Below, piece after piece: positions 54,276-64,000 of a stretch of DNA of 64,000 bases (position 1 is the first letter of the stretch; the number at the start of each line of letters is the position of its first letter). The notes below the pieces were generated by a model. It was not told the DNA's origin, did no database searches, and saw nothing but the letters and a program-made list of their open reading frames with translations. Made by a program: the position numbers and the translations under genes. The stretch is from Sipunculus nudus (Eukaryota; Annelida; Sipuncula; Golfingiida; Sipunculidae), in contig CM049306.1 in assembly GCA_026874595.1 (NCBI GenBank), forward strand, positions 75,699,642 to 75,763,641. Direction: 5' to 3'.

Positions 54276-57200
54276 ACAAGGGACCTATGGGTCACGACGC
54301 TCAGCTGTTATATATGATAAAAAAATATTATTTAGAAATGAGGCACATGCTGGTTTTGTGTGGTAATAAATATAAGCTGTATTATGAGTTGTTGTTGTTT
54401 AGCTTATGTATGATTTTGATAGTACCTTTGGAACAGGGAAGAGGATTGATTTCATTTATTTTATTAACAAATGGAGTACTACTGTCACACAGATTTTGAC
54501 TTGGCCATATAACTTATAAGCAGAACATATAATATAAGAGTTTAACTATTTATTAAAAAAATTACAAATATTGTCCCAAATATAATTTTTATTAAAAATA
54601 ATAAGAGAATCATATGATTTTTTAAAATGAAATATATCTGATATGATTAATAAAATAATATTAAAGAATATATTCATGAATGCATTCATGAATACATTTT
54701 GAAAGTATTTGCAAGAGTATTCATATACTTTCATTTTTACCTGAATTCCCATTCTTTATGCAAGAAATTTTATAATGGAGTACATAATCATATTCATATT
54801 TAAATACAATTACAAAGTATTCGCACCATGTCTGGTATTTATTCAGTTTTCACCAAACAAAGATGGTGAGAATCCAGAATATACAAAATTCACACATATA
54901 AATAATGATTATAAGTACCTGGTTTTATGGCCTTTATTTATATTAAAAAATAACTGTAAAAAATTCATTCTGGACTAATTTCACATCAATGTACACACTA
55001 GACACAGCAGGAATCTAGATTAATATTATCAACTGCATCTTTGTCTATCATTAATTTCCTTCATATAATCCCTAATGATTAGTAATGAATAATATGATTT
55101 ACTTCTTTATCATTAAAATTGAACTGAAAAATGCCATAGGTGACTGCATGGTGTTATTTGGAATAAGTGACATTCTACCCATCGATACAAGATTCTTATA
55201 TCATCAGTAACTGCAAGGTAAATTCCCTGTTATTATAAACTAACAAATTCCTTTTCTATTTTTCTTTAATTTGTTATTAAAAACCAATAAAAAATTTATT
55301 AATTTATTGTTTATTGTTATGTTGTTGGTTAAAACTACTAGATGAGTTGGGTTGGACACCTGGATCAACTGTGGCTGGCCATAAGCTGCCTGGATTCTCG
55401 CCTTAAGCGTGCATAATTTGATGAAAGGTCAACAAGGTCAACAAAGTGGTGACTCAAGAGGGGCTGGAGAGAGCCCTAAGACTGACAGGGTCTCATAAAA
55501 AACATTAATAAAAGCTACAATATTTGGCCAATTTCTTTCAGCTTTCTAAACTAAAAAGCTGAAATCCTTATGTGTGCATGATATGAAAATTATATCAACA
55601 GTGCTCACAGGAAACAAACATGCCATGGTCACAGTTGGGCAAAATTTAAGGTACTAATTTTATATTTATGCTAATAACTTATAAAATTTGAAAAATTCAG
55701 AACTAATTTTGGGTATTCAATTGAATCTTGATTAAATAATGTTACATCCCTGACAAAAAAATCTCTAGCTTCAGCAATGCCCTTGTTAAGGGAGTAAATA
55801 TATTTCTTAATTTTTTACAAAGTGCATTATGTTTGGGCCCATAACTTAAAACAATTACGCAATACTGACATCATTCTGGCATGTGCATAGAGAATGAAAA
55901 ATATGTATATTATTTATGATTAAAGTCAGATCAGTGGTTTTGATATTAGGCAGTCTTGAAGTGTAACAATGGGTTTTTAATGGAAAAATGAAGTTTTTCA
56001 TTAATATCTCAAAGGTATTAAGTCCTAGTGACCAAATTCTTGGCATGGAAGGGGATTTTGAAGACATCTAACTGTATGCCAAATTTAAGGAACTTAGAGC
56101 TGAAGCTGGGGAGCTGAGCTCTTGCAAACTGCATAACACTAGCTTGATGTAAACAATATGTTACATGGTGCTTGAAAACTTGATTAAAATCTACAGTTTT
56201 TGATCAACTGGTTTCAAATTTTTGGTGTTAACAGTTGAAATGCTAACAAAAACATGCTGTGAAAATTAAATCCACAGTACTTACAGTAAAAAAAAACGTT
56301 TTTGATCAACTGGTTTCAAATTTTTGGTGTTAACAGTTGAAATGCTAACAAAAACATGCTGTGAAAATTAAATCCACAGTACTTACAGTAAAAAAAAACG
56401 TGCCATGGTCAAAGTTGGGCAAAATTTAAGGTACCAATTTTTTATTTTTATTAATATTTTAAAAAATTTAAAAGATTTTCATCTAATTTTGGGTATACAA
56501 TTTAATTTTGATTAATTAAAGTTATTTTACTGGAAAAAAGGTCCATAGCTTTAACGTTTTTTGTGTTAAGTGATCAAATATCTTTCCTGATTTTTTACAA
56601 AATGCATCATGTTTGGGCCCATAACTTTTTTAAATTAAATAATACAGACATAATTTCTGGCATGTATATAGGAACTATATAGAGGAATATTTATGGTAAA
56701 TATGAGGAAAAACAGATAAGTGGTTTTGATAATTAGGCAGTCCTGAAGTGTGAAAATAGGTTTTAAATAAAAAATGGAGGTTTTTCCTTAATTTCTCAAA
56801 GGAACGAAGTTGCAAAGACCCAGTTTTCGGCTTGGTAGGAGATCTTGGGGACATCTAACATTATGCCGAATTTTGGATTCCTAGGTCTGGACTAATACTT
56901 TTATTTCACATTCAAGGGAATAATACATTTAAGTTTATATATTATTTAAGCATATCCACTTTTTCCATTAAAATAGTTTTTATCTGATTAATTTTTTTTA
57001 TTTACAAGTTTTATAAATTTGTATTAAAAAAACACTGAAAATATAAGTTAAAATATTAGAATTCTTAGTTGCAATCATTATACATCCAGAGTGTAGCTCT
57101 TATTGGGTCATATTATGCATACACATATATTTTTATTATTTTTAAATCACAAATTTTTAAACTGAATTTAAAAGAAAATAATGCCACAACATGGCATCTG

Positions 57201-59171
57201 CAAGATTATTCCTTGAATCACTATTAAAAAGTTTTGCACATTGGAGTTTTCAGTACATGCTTAATCTTATTCACCAAAATAAAATAAGATTCTGTAAATT
57301 TGGTAAAATAAAAACATCTTTTCAAATAAAGTATACACACTGTTGGTTGAATGAGGGACAAACAATATCATTATGCTAATTACAATCTAAGCTTTAATTT
57401 ATTCCTGGAATTAATAGTCAATTTCACACCTTGTGAAGTTTTTACTCTTCTCAAGGAAGGAATTACTTATCTGATGAACATCCACACTTTCATAGCAATA
57501 CACCACTTTGTGGACACAATTAAATGTGCACTTTAATCACTGTAACCCTGGTGGTAAATACAAAATCTAAAATGTAGCATAGACAAGAATAAAATGAAAT
57601 ACAGAAAATTATAACATTCATTTTGTTAATGCATCATCTAGGGGGGGGGAGGGTGTGCAGGGCAGAGAAGAAGCCTGCTAGAAGTGGCCCAGCTGAGCCA
57701 AGACAAGCTGCCTGGGGTGGGTTACATAATGCAAGTGAAGGCTTTACTACTAGGTGGGCTAGATGTAAACAACACTTGACATGGTGTATGAAAACTTGAA
57801 TAAAAGCTACTCTTTTCAATCAATTCCTTTGAAAATTCAGATTTTAAAAGATTAAATCTTTATGTATATATGCTGTGAAAGTTTAATCAACAGTTCTTAC
57901 AGAAAAAAAACATGCCATTGCCAAAGTTGGACAAAATTTAGGGTATTGATTTTTTATTTAAGCTAATAACTTGAAATATTTGCAAAATTCAGATCTAATT
58001 TTGGGTAAACAATCGAATCTTGATTAAATAAAGTTATATTCCTGACAAAAAGTCTCCAGCTTCAGCAATTCTCATCTAAGGTGAGTAAATATATTTCTTG
58101 ATTTTTAAAAAAGTGCATTATGTTTGGGCCAATAACTTAAAAAAAATACACAATACTGACATCATTTCTGGCATGTGCATAGTGAATGTATAGAAAAATA
58201 TGTATATTATATATGATCACAGTCAGATCAGTGGTTTTGATATGAGGCAGTCTTAAAGTGTAACAATGGGTTTTTAATGGAAAAATGAAGTTTTTCATTG
58301 ATATCTCGAAGGAATTAAGTCCTAGTGACCAAATTCTTGGCATGGTAGGGGATTTTGGAGAAATCCAACTGTATGCCAAATTTAAGGAACTTAAAGCTGA
58401 AGCTCGGGAGCTGAGCTCTAGCAAACTGCATAACACTAGCAATATGTGACATGGTGCTTGAAAACTTGAATAAAATCTACAGTTTTTGATCAACTGGTTT
58501 CAAATTTTTGGTGTTAACAGTTGAAATGCTAACAAAAACATGCTGTGAAAATTAAATCCACAGCATTTACAGCAAAAAAAACGTGCCATGGTCAAAGTTG
58601 GGCAAAATTTAAGGTACCAATTTTTTATTTTTGCTAATATTTTAAAAAATTTAAAAGATTTTGATCTTATTTTGGGTATACAATTTAATTTTGATTAATA
58701 AAAGTAATATTACTGGAAAAAAAGTGCTTAGCTTTAACAAGTTTTGTGTTAAGTGATAAAATTTCTTTCCTGATTATTTACAAAATGCATTATGTTTGGG
58801 CCCATAACTTTTTTAAATTATATAATACAGACCTAATTTCTGGCATGTACATAGGAATTATATAGAGGATTATTTATAGGAAATATGAGGAAAAACAGAT
58901 GAGTGGTTTTGGTATTAGGCAGTCCTGAAGTGTGAAAATAGGTTTTTAATGAAAAATTGAGGTTTTTCCTTAATTTCTCAAAGGAATGAAGTCGCAAAGA
59001 CCCAGTTTTCGGCTTGGTAGGAGATCTTGGGGACATCTAACATTATGCTGAATTTTGGATTCCTAGGTCTTACGGTTTCAAAACGTGCCACATCTACGGA
59101 CGGACAGACGGACGGACGACGGACAATGGACCACGACTATAGCTCAGATGACTTATAGTCAGCTGAGCTAA
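54276..59171 (-). mobile_element. Composite family D element, copy D6, inserted in B2
   Basis: The left end ACAAGGGACCTATGGGTCAC and the first 2.6 kb follow D3/D5. At about 56887 (CCTAGGTC/TGGACTAATAC) it switches to the D1-type middle (56887-57800 matches 3115-2170 inverted), then two more 620-bp units and the full terminal palindrome at about 59142-59171 with (GGAC)n before it. It contains a 102-bp tandem duplication (56196-56297 and 56298-56399). Short minus-strand frames at 55855-56067, 58137-58493 and 58833-59036 repeat those of other copies. It is either a D inserted in or recombined with another D. Confidence 0.8.
56196..56399. repeat. 102-bp perfect or near-perfect tandem duplication inside D6
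   Basis: The unit begins GTTTTTGATCAACTGGTTTC and ends TTACAGTAAAAAAAAAC. Two copies sit head to tail, unlike other D copies, which have one. The high identity shows a recent local duplication. Confidence 0.9.
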
Positions 59172-59277
59172 AAATTCTGCCCAGTGGTTACGGAAGAGTC
59201 CTCTGGAAACCTATGGGGCGGCGGCCGCGTCCAACTAAAAACATAGTATCCGCAAAACTCTGTTTTGGCGGATACAA
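59172..59277 (-). mobile_element. Family B element, copy B2, part 2 (box-hairpin end)
   Basis: Begins AAATTCTGCCCAGTGGTTACGG, matching B1 at AAATTCCGCCCAGCGGTTATGG, and ends GTATCCGCAAAACTCTGTTTTGGCGGATACAA-type hairpin (GTATCCGC/GCGGATAC). It completes B2 and shows that D6 sits in B2. Confidence 0.8.
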
Positions 59278-59901
59278 TGACAGTGACTGCAATGTTGAAC
59301 TGTAATGTCTTTACGGATGAATCTTGACCTGCAACACTGATGTCAAAACCCTGAAACACTCTTTAAAGTTGGACACTGCTCTCATGTTCTCGGTATAACA
59401 CTGCAATTTCACCTACGTCTCTCTCAGTTCATACAGATCACATTTTCATATTTTCTTGATCCATATCATATATGACATGGTGCAGAAGAGTCAACTAATA
59501 CACGAAATATAACAACGATCATGAAAATTCAACATATTTCATTGTGGCACCTGTTGACACATAACTTGGTCAGAAAACACTGGTCACACTAGCAGTATCC
59601 CTTGATTCTGACATATAACATCAAGGTTTTCCATGGGGCGATTTATCCTGCTTGATACACAATAGTTTCAGACAGAAAGTGCACCCATGGCCCTTAGTAA
59701 ATAAATGTCAACAATTTACGGGAAAATATGGAAAATGAGCCTCCCCCCTTAGGACACACTTGGCACATTTGATTTCCAACAGTTAAAAACCAAATACAGG
59801 CATTTAGAAGGCATGGCCACAGATTTTTTTAGTGACAAAGGTTGATTGCTGCGACCATCAGTTATATAAAAGATGTTAACAATTAAAGTTGAGCTACTTA
59901 C
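59278..59901 (-). other. NR2C intron next to the first coding exon, nothing recognised
   Basis: AT-rich intron following the donor CATG/GTAAGT of the upstream exon. No repeat family was noticed. Confidence 0.5.
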
Positions 59902-60230
59902 CATGTTTGTGACTGGGAGTGCGATTCCACCTCCTGATATGGCGATCGTCTGAAGGTTTCCTGTTGAAACTGCAGGTGCTATGGCAACCACCTGGGGTGC
60001 AGACGTATGTCCAAGTGTTGTTTGCGTCCCAGAGACATTAACTACATGAATAACCTCTGGACTGGCATTTTCAACAGACACCACAGACTGTCCTGCCGTG
60101 TTGTCTGTTTGACCGGAGCCTGTGTTTGAAGCATGGGTGACACCGGCTACCAGTGGCGTGGCTGCCGCGGCTGCTTGCTGCAAGTCCTCAATAGAGGTCA
60201 TCATGCCAGAACAACTGGACGTCCAAGGTC
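59902..60230 (-). CDS. NR2C: NR2C receptor exon with the probable start codon (A/B region)
   Basis: First in-window exon of the NR2C orphan nuclear receptor, a DNA-binding transcription factor of the TR2/TR4 family. It runs from an ATGTTTCAG acceptor (60231-60232) to a CATG/GTAAGT donor and leaves in phase 0. Two adjacent ATGs at 60204 and 60201 start MMTSIEDLQQAAAAATPLVA. The frame stays open upstream to the acceptor (PWTSSCSG), so an earlier start in an exon to the right cannot be ruled out. 101 residues follow, V/T/A-rich (VIHVVNVSGTQTTLGHTSAP, IAISGGGIALPVTN), resembling the low-complexity A/B region of the family. From this ATG the twelve exons join to 713 codons including stop (2139 bases), against about 600 residues in human TR2/TR4. 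Both the N- and C-termini are extended. Confidence 0.82.
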
Positions 60231-61058
60231 CTGAAACATAATATAATTTTACCTGTAATGTTAGAACCTGAACTTAACTTTTAACCATCTTCTTATTACA
60301 ATACTGAACAGCCGAAATGCTTTATTGATGTTCAGACATTTTTTGCTGAACTCTTCAGAGTGATTAAAGTTATTCCTCATTCAAATTTTGTTGCCTCAGA
60401 AATGTCAGATGTGCATAATTTTGCATAATAGAATCTAAGTTAAACATTCCCCACAATGGCACATCTTTTGTGTGTGTGTGTGTTTGTGGGGTGGGGGTGG
60501 CTAAGTAAGAAGAAAATATAACTAGCACAAACAGATATACTGCTATATACTTGAGTCATTTGAATTCCAAATACTTTCTTGTTATATTCCTCTTGCTCTA
60601 TTTAGGGTGCAAAATAGAGGGGGCACAAATGCATGTTTGGATGTTTATTTTCTTTTGTGTAGGTAGAAATTTTACCGACAATTGTATAAACCAATGAATA
60701 AAATGTTGTGTCAGTAGCTTATTTTACTATTCATAAACATCACAATCATAAATTAGCATTTCTATTCTTTGAGAAAGTCGTAAACAAGCAAATTTTCTCA
60801 CTAGCATTACAAGGAGTTGAAATCTTTAGGTGCATGCAGGTTTTGTTTCAAGGTTGCACCTGGAGCATGTACTTTTTTTAGCCTAATTCCAAACCTGTTA
60901 ATTGATAGTCTGATGACTTTGGATTTCTACACTGAAAAAGAAAAAAACAGGGCTCCCACCAGACTCTTGAAGAAATATATGAAATTATTTGGACTTGTGA
61001 CATAATGTAAGAGTTTACAGGAATTTTCACCAAAAATATAGGAAAAATATATGATTAA
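60231..61058 (-). other. Upstream intron or 5' flank of NR2C, nothing firm
   Basis: AT-rich. A (GT)n run lies at about 60470-60486. The acceptor at 60231 implies that at least one more exon lies further right, but no candidate was recognised in the window. Confidence 0.4.
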
Positions 61059-61334
61059 GGCCAAAAAAAAAATAAGGTATGGTTCTCAGGCACTTTTTTT
61101 CAGAAATCAGTGCGGGCGGGCGGTATTTTATTTTTGACCTTTTTTTGGATGTTTCGATAAAAATGTCATATAATCAGAAAAAAGCATGAAAATAACAAAT
61201 TTTTTGCTAAACACTATATAAATTGTATTATTTATCTTCTTGAAAGATAAAAATCAAAATAAAAATTTTTGATGCGGGGGGTTAAAATTAACGCGGGCGG
61301 TGCCTGAGAACCATACCTTTTATTTTTTTTGGCC
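61059..61334. mobile_element. MITE F1, intact, about 30-bp inverted ends
   Basis: 276 bp with ends GGCCAAAAAAAAAATAAGG + TATGGTTCTCAGGCAC and GTGCCTGAGAACCATACC + TTTTATTTTTTTTGGCC, inverted with few mismatches. A GCGGGCGGGCGG patch lies inside each end. TTA/TAA at the borders may be the target duplication. Non-coding. It matches the split copy F2. Confidence 0.8.
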
Positions 61335-62638
61335 TAATATTTCCGCTATTGCAGTATGCACTGTAAATTTACATAAAGACCAACTATCTTCCATGCACTG
61401 CAGCCTGCAGCTCCTAAAGGGATATTTTATTGGTTTCTTTATTTGGCTACACTTTCAATAATGACAGCATAACTTACATGGATAGATCTACAAAAGAGCT
61501 GATTGTTTTTTATAATAAAAGGTTTACATAAATCAATTATTCAGTAATGACAATTATACTGGAGATATAATTGTGCAGTGAAAAACAAATATAAGAAAAC
61601 ACAGGATATTTGAGTTTAAATGCTGGAAAATATAGGAAATTATAGGAGTCAGCAGGAGCCCTTGAGCTCTGTTGACAAGTTAACAGGAAGATGACAACAT
61701 CCCACTAATAATATGATTAGACAAATCATTAACCACCAGTCCCTGATATTTCAATTATTCCCTAGTCAAAGATGGTGACCTATATTCTTTAATCTGTGGG
61801 TCAAAAACATGATTTTGAGCACCTAGACAGTGTTATTGGATACCGCTTGTATCCATTAGGCCTTGAATCTTTTAATATTTTAAGTGTAGTTGCAGCAACG
61901 TCATTCCAAATAGCATACTGGATATACCAAAATATAATTTATGGAATTTTATCATTTTTATCCAGTTTTATCCGAAGTTTGGGTGTATACTGTCTGTGAA
62001 GTAGACATTTCATATTAAATTTAGCTTTACACTAGCTTTACAAAAGTTCTAATAAGAAGCTGCCAATTGGATATCAAGCTTATATATTGTTAATATATTA
62101 ATAAACCTTCTGAACTTATTTTTTCTGATTAACATCAGGATAACAAGGTGATTTTTAGTTTGATCCAGTTTAATCCTGTATAATCTGGGTAAAACCATTG
62201 TCCTGGATTAAACAAGTTTTATCAGGATAAAACCCAACCCTGTATTTATATATATATATATATATATCATACAATTTAAAAGCAATAGACTTAACAGGAA
62301 CTGATATCACCCCAAGAACATAATAAAGAACACTCTTCCTGATTTCCTGGCAGTTTCTTTCAGTCAATTTGTTCAACCAAAAATCATTGTTCTAAATTCA
62401 CTGACACCACTAATTTGACATTTTATTTTGGAAAAGAAGGGAATAAATGGTTTTACATGTTTCAAAACAAGAAAGCATGTCGTCTTCTTATTGGATTTCA
62501 TTTTTCTCTTATATCAATCCCCCACTCTCTTTCTCTCTCTCTCTCTATGTATATGTACATAAAATTAAGAATTTATAAATATACATAATGTTAGGCTTCT
62601 TTTGGTTGGTTTGAGATTCCAAAATAATAAATTTCATA
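61335..62638 (-). other. Upstream intron or 5' flank of NR2C, microsatellites only
   Basis: AT-rich sequence with a (TA)n run at about 62247-62267 and a (CT)n run at about 62525-62546. The TCCTGTATAATCTGGGTAAAACC/GGTTTTATCC words around 62120-62240 are a loose inverted repeat (GGATAA..TTATCC, GGATTAAAC..GTTTTATC). No exon was recognised. Confidence 0.4.
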
Positions 62639-63589
62639 ATAGATATTTCTTGGCACCGCAGGTACCATAGTATCCCCAGACAATTAATCCCCCCCCCTTT
62701 AAGAATAGGCCCCCCATCTTCAGCAACAATTAATATCAGACCATACTAGAAAAGGTCATTCTCATAGAAAAGGTCATGATCCAAATTTCAATATACATCA
62801 TCCCCTTACCTATGTCTATGTATATGCAAGAAATCTGTCCATTAGTTTTTGACTTATAATGCTCACAATACTGTTAAGTGGCAATGATGGGGTATTAAAC
62901 GGCACGAAAACAAGTAAAAGAATAACAGGTGGCACCACCTGTTTCCCGTACATGACAACACTATCCAAGATCTTCGTTCAAGTTGATTTTTGGACCAATC
63001 AATGCATCCCTTATTGAGAAATTAATGATTTTGTGTGATTTTCACCATATATGGCAATATTCAAGTTCAAGGCCACTCATTGGAAAGGTCATGACCCCTA
63101 TTCAAATAAACATTATCCTATAACCCATATCCATGTATATGCATAATATGGAAGAAATTTGTCCATTAGTTTTTGACTTATAATGCTCACAGTACTGATA
63201 AATGGCAATGATGGGGTATTAAACGGCACAAAACAAGTAAAAGAATAACAGGTGGCGCCACCTGTTTCCGGTACATGACAATACTTTCCAAGATCTTCGA
63301 ACATGTTAATTTTTGGACCAATGCATGCATCCCTTATTGAGATATTAATGATTTTGTGTAATTTTCACCATATATGGCAATATTCAAGGTCAAGGCCACT
63401 CTCCTAGTTGAGGTCATGACCTCATTTTAAATAGGCTTCGTCCTCTCACCCATATCTATACATATACCAAGTTTGGTAAAGATCCGTGAAATATTTTTTG
63501 AGTTACTGTGTCCAAAAGAAATCTCTGCGGCGGCGGCGGCGCGACCGTGCCTAAACCATAGTATCTCCAGACTATGTCTGGCGATACAA
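62639..63589 (-). mobile_element. Family A element, copy A5, mixed end boxes
   Basis: Starts ATAGATATTTC with hairpin TGGCACCgcaGGTaCCA, box GTATCCCCAGACA and a C-run. It ends CCAGACTATGTCTGGCGATACAA as in A4. Two units of about 300 bp carry AGGTGGC(A/G)CCACCTGTTTCC (62927, 63250). No DR1 array. The near end belongs to the A1/A2 type and the far end to the A4 type, so it looks recombinant. It may lie upstream of the NR2C coding region or in a 5' intron. Confidence 0.75.
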
Positions 63590-64000
63590 ATAATATTTGT
63601 TTGTCTCTTATGGTAAAACTGTCAAAAACTCATTTTTTGCCATTGTCCTAGAAATAAATAGGATTTCGCAAGCAATAACCCAACCCTGCAATGGTGAATT
63701 TCAAATGATTAGTTGAGCCTTTTTAAAATATTAGAAAATGAAATTATCTTCTTCCATTTCTGGACTAAGCCTAATTGGGTCCAAGTTATTTTGAACAGAC
63801 ATCAGACTAAAATATGAAAAAAAAAAAAGATTTAAAATGTGTAAAAAAAAAATAATAAAGTATTTAATTAAATTCTTCTTTCTGACAAAATTAGCACTGC
63901 CAATGGGTACAGCAGTCAACAACAACTTGTCAAATGACAATCAATAACTGCATGACATACAAGCACTCTCTGCATGTGATAGTCACCTTGACTACTAATC
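63590..64000 (-). other. Right edge, nothing recognised
   Basis: AT-rich sequence with A-runs at about 63818-63828 and 63844-63852. No exon or repeat family was recognised. Confidence 0.4.

Noticed and set aside
1-64000. Autonomous Rep/helicase, transposase, reverse transcriptase or CRISPR array
   Set aside because: None seen; all elements here appear non-autonomous, and the window is eukaryotic.

Overview
This window is animal nuclear DNA, AT-rich, with short exons in long repeat-filled introns. It holds parts of two convergent genes. The repeat types (non-autonomous elements with hairpin ends and internal tandem arrays) and the protein sequences suggest a lophotrochozoan, most likely a bivalve mollusc. 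The species assignment is inference.

Plus strand, 389-7261: the last four coding exons of POT1, the telomere single-strand end-binding protein of shelterin. They cover the end of the resolvase-like region, one CxxC of the zinc site and the C-terminal OB fold that in vertebrates binds TPP1. The 5' part of the gene lies left of the window. Introns hold a hairpin-ended element, a degenerate tandem repeat, a hAT-like MITE and a possible small membrane ORF.

Minus strand, 60230 down to 12944: an almost complete NR2C-type orphan nuclear receptor gene (TR2/TR4, NR2C1/NR2C2 family). Twelve coding exons join in frame to 712 codons plus stop, with a complete two-finger DNA-binding domain and a complete ligand-binding domain. 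One exon has two in-frame donors 27 nt apart, and another has a NAGNAG acceptor. The two genes meet tail to tail between about 7.3 and 12.9 kb.

The introns, mainly 15.4-21.2, 27-36.6 and 36.8-59.9 kb, are packed with mobile elements. Four families (called A, B, C and D here) look unrelated in sequence but share one plan. One end is a hairpin built from a family-specific box. The other end has an inverted copy of that box followed by a second hairpin, and in A, B and C this is followed by CTAG and a T. That matches the asymmetric terminal inverted repeats of Helentron/HINE rolling-circle elements. All recognised copies inside a gene lie in the sense direction of that gene. Family A carries tandem arrays with at least eleven perfect DR1 nuclear-receptor sites (AGGTCAAAGGTCA), the known TR2/TR4 binding motif, inside the NR2C gene itself. 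Insertions are nested up to three levels deep, so relative ages can be read. Further elements are a TTAA-flanked piggyBac-like MITE, hAT-like MITEs with 8-bp duplications, a MITE with about 30-bp inverted ends, and TA-flanked elements. No intact transposase, Rep/helicase or reverse transcriptase gene was seen.
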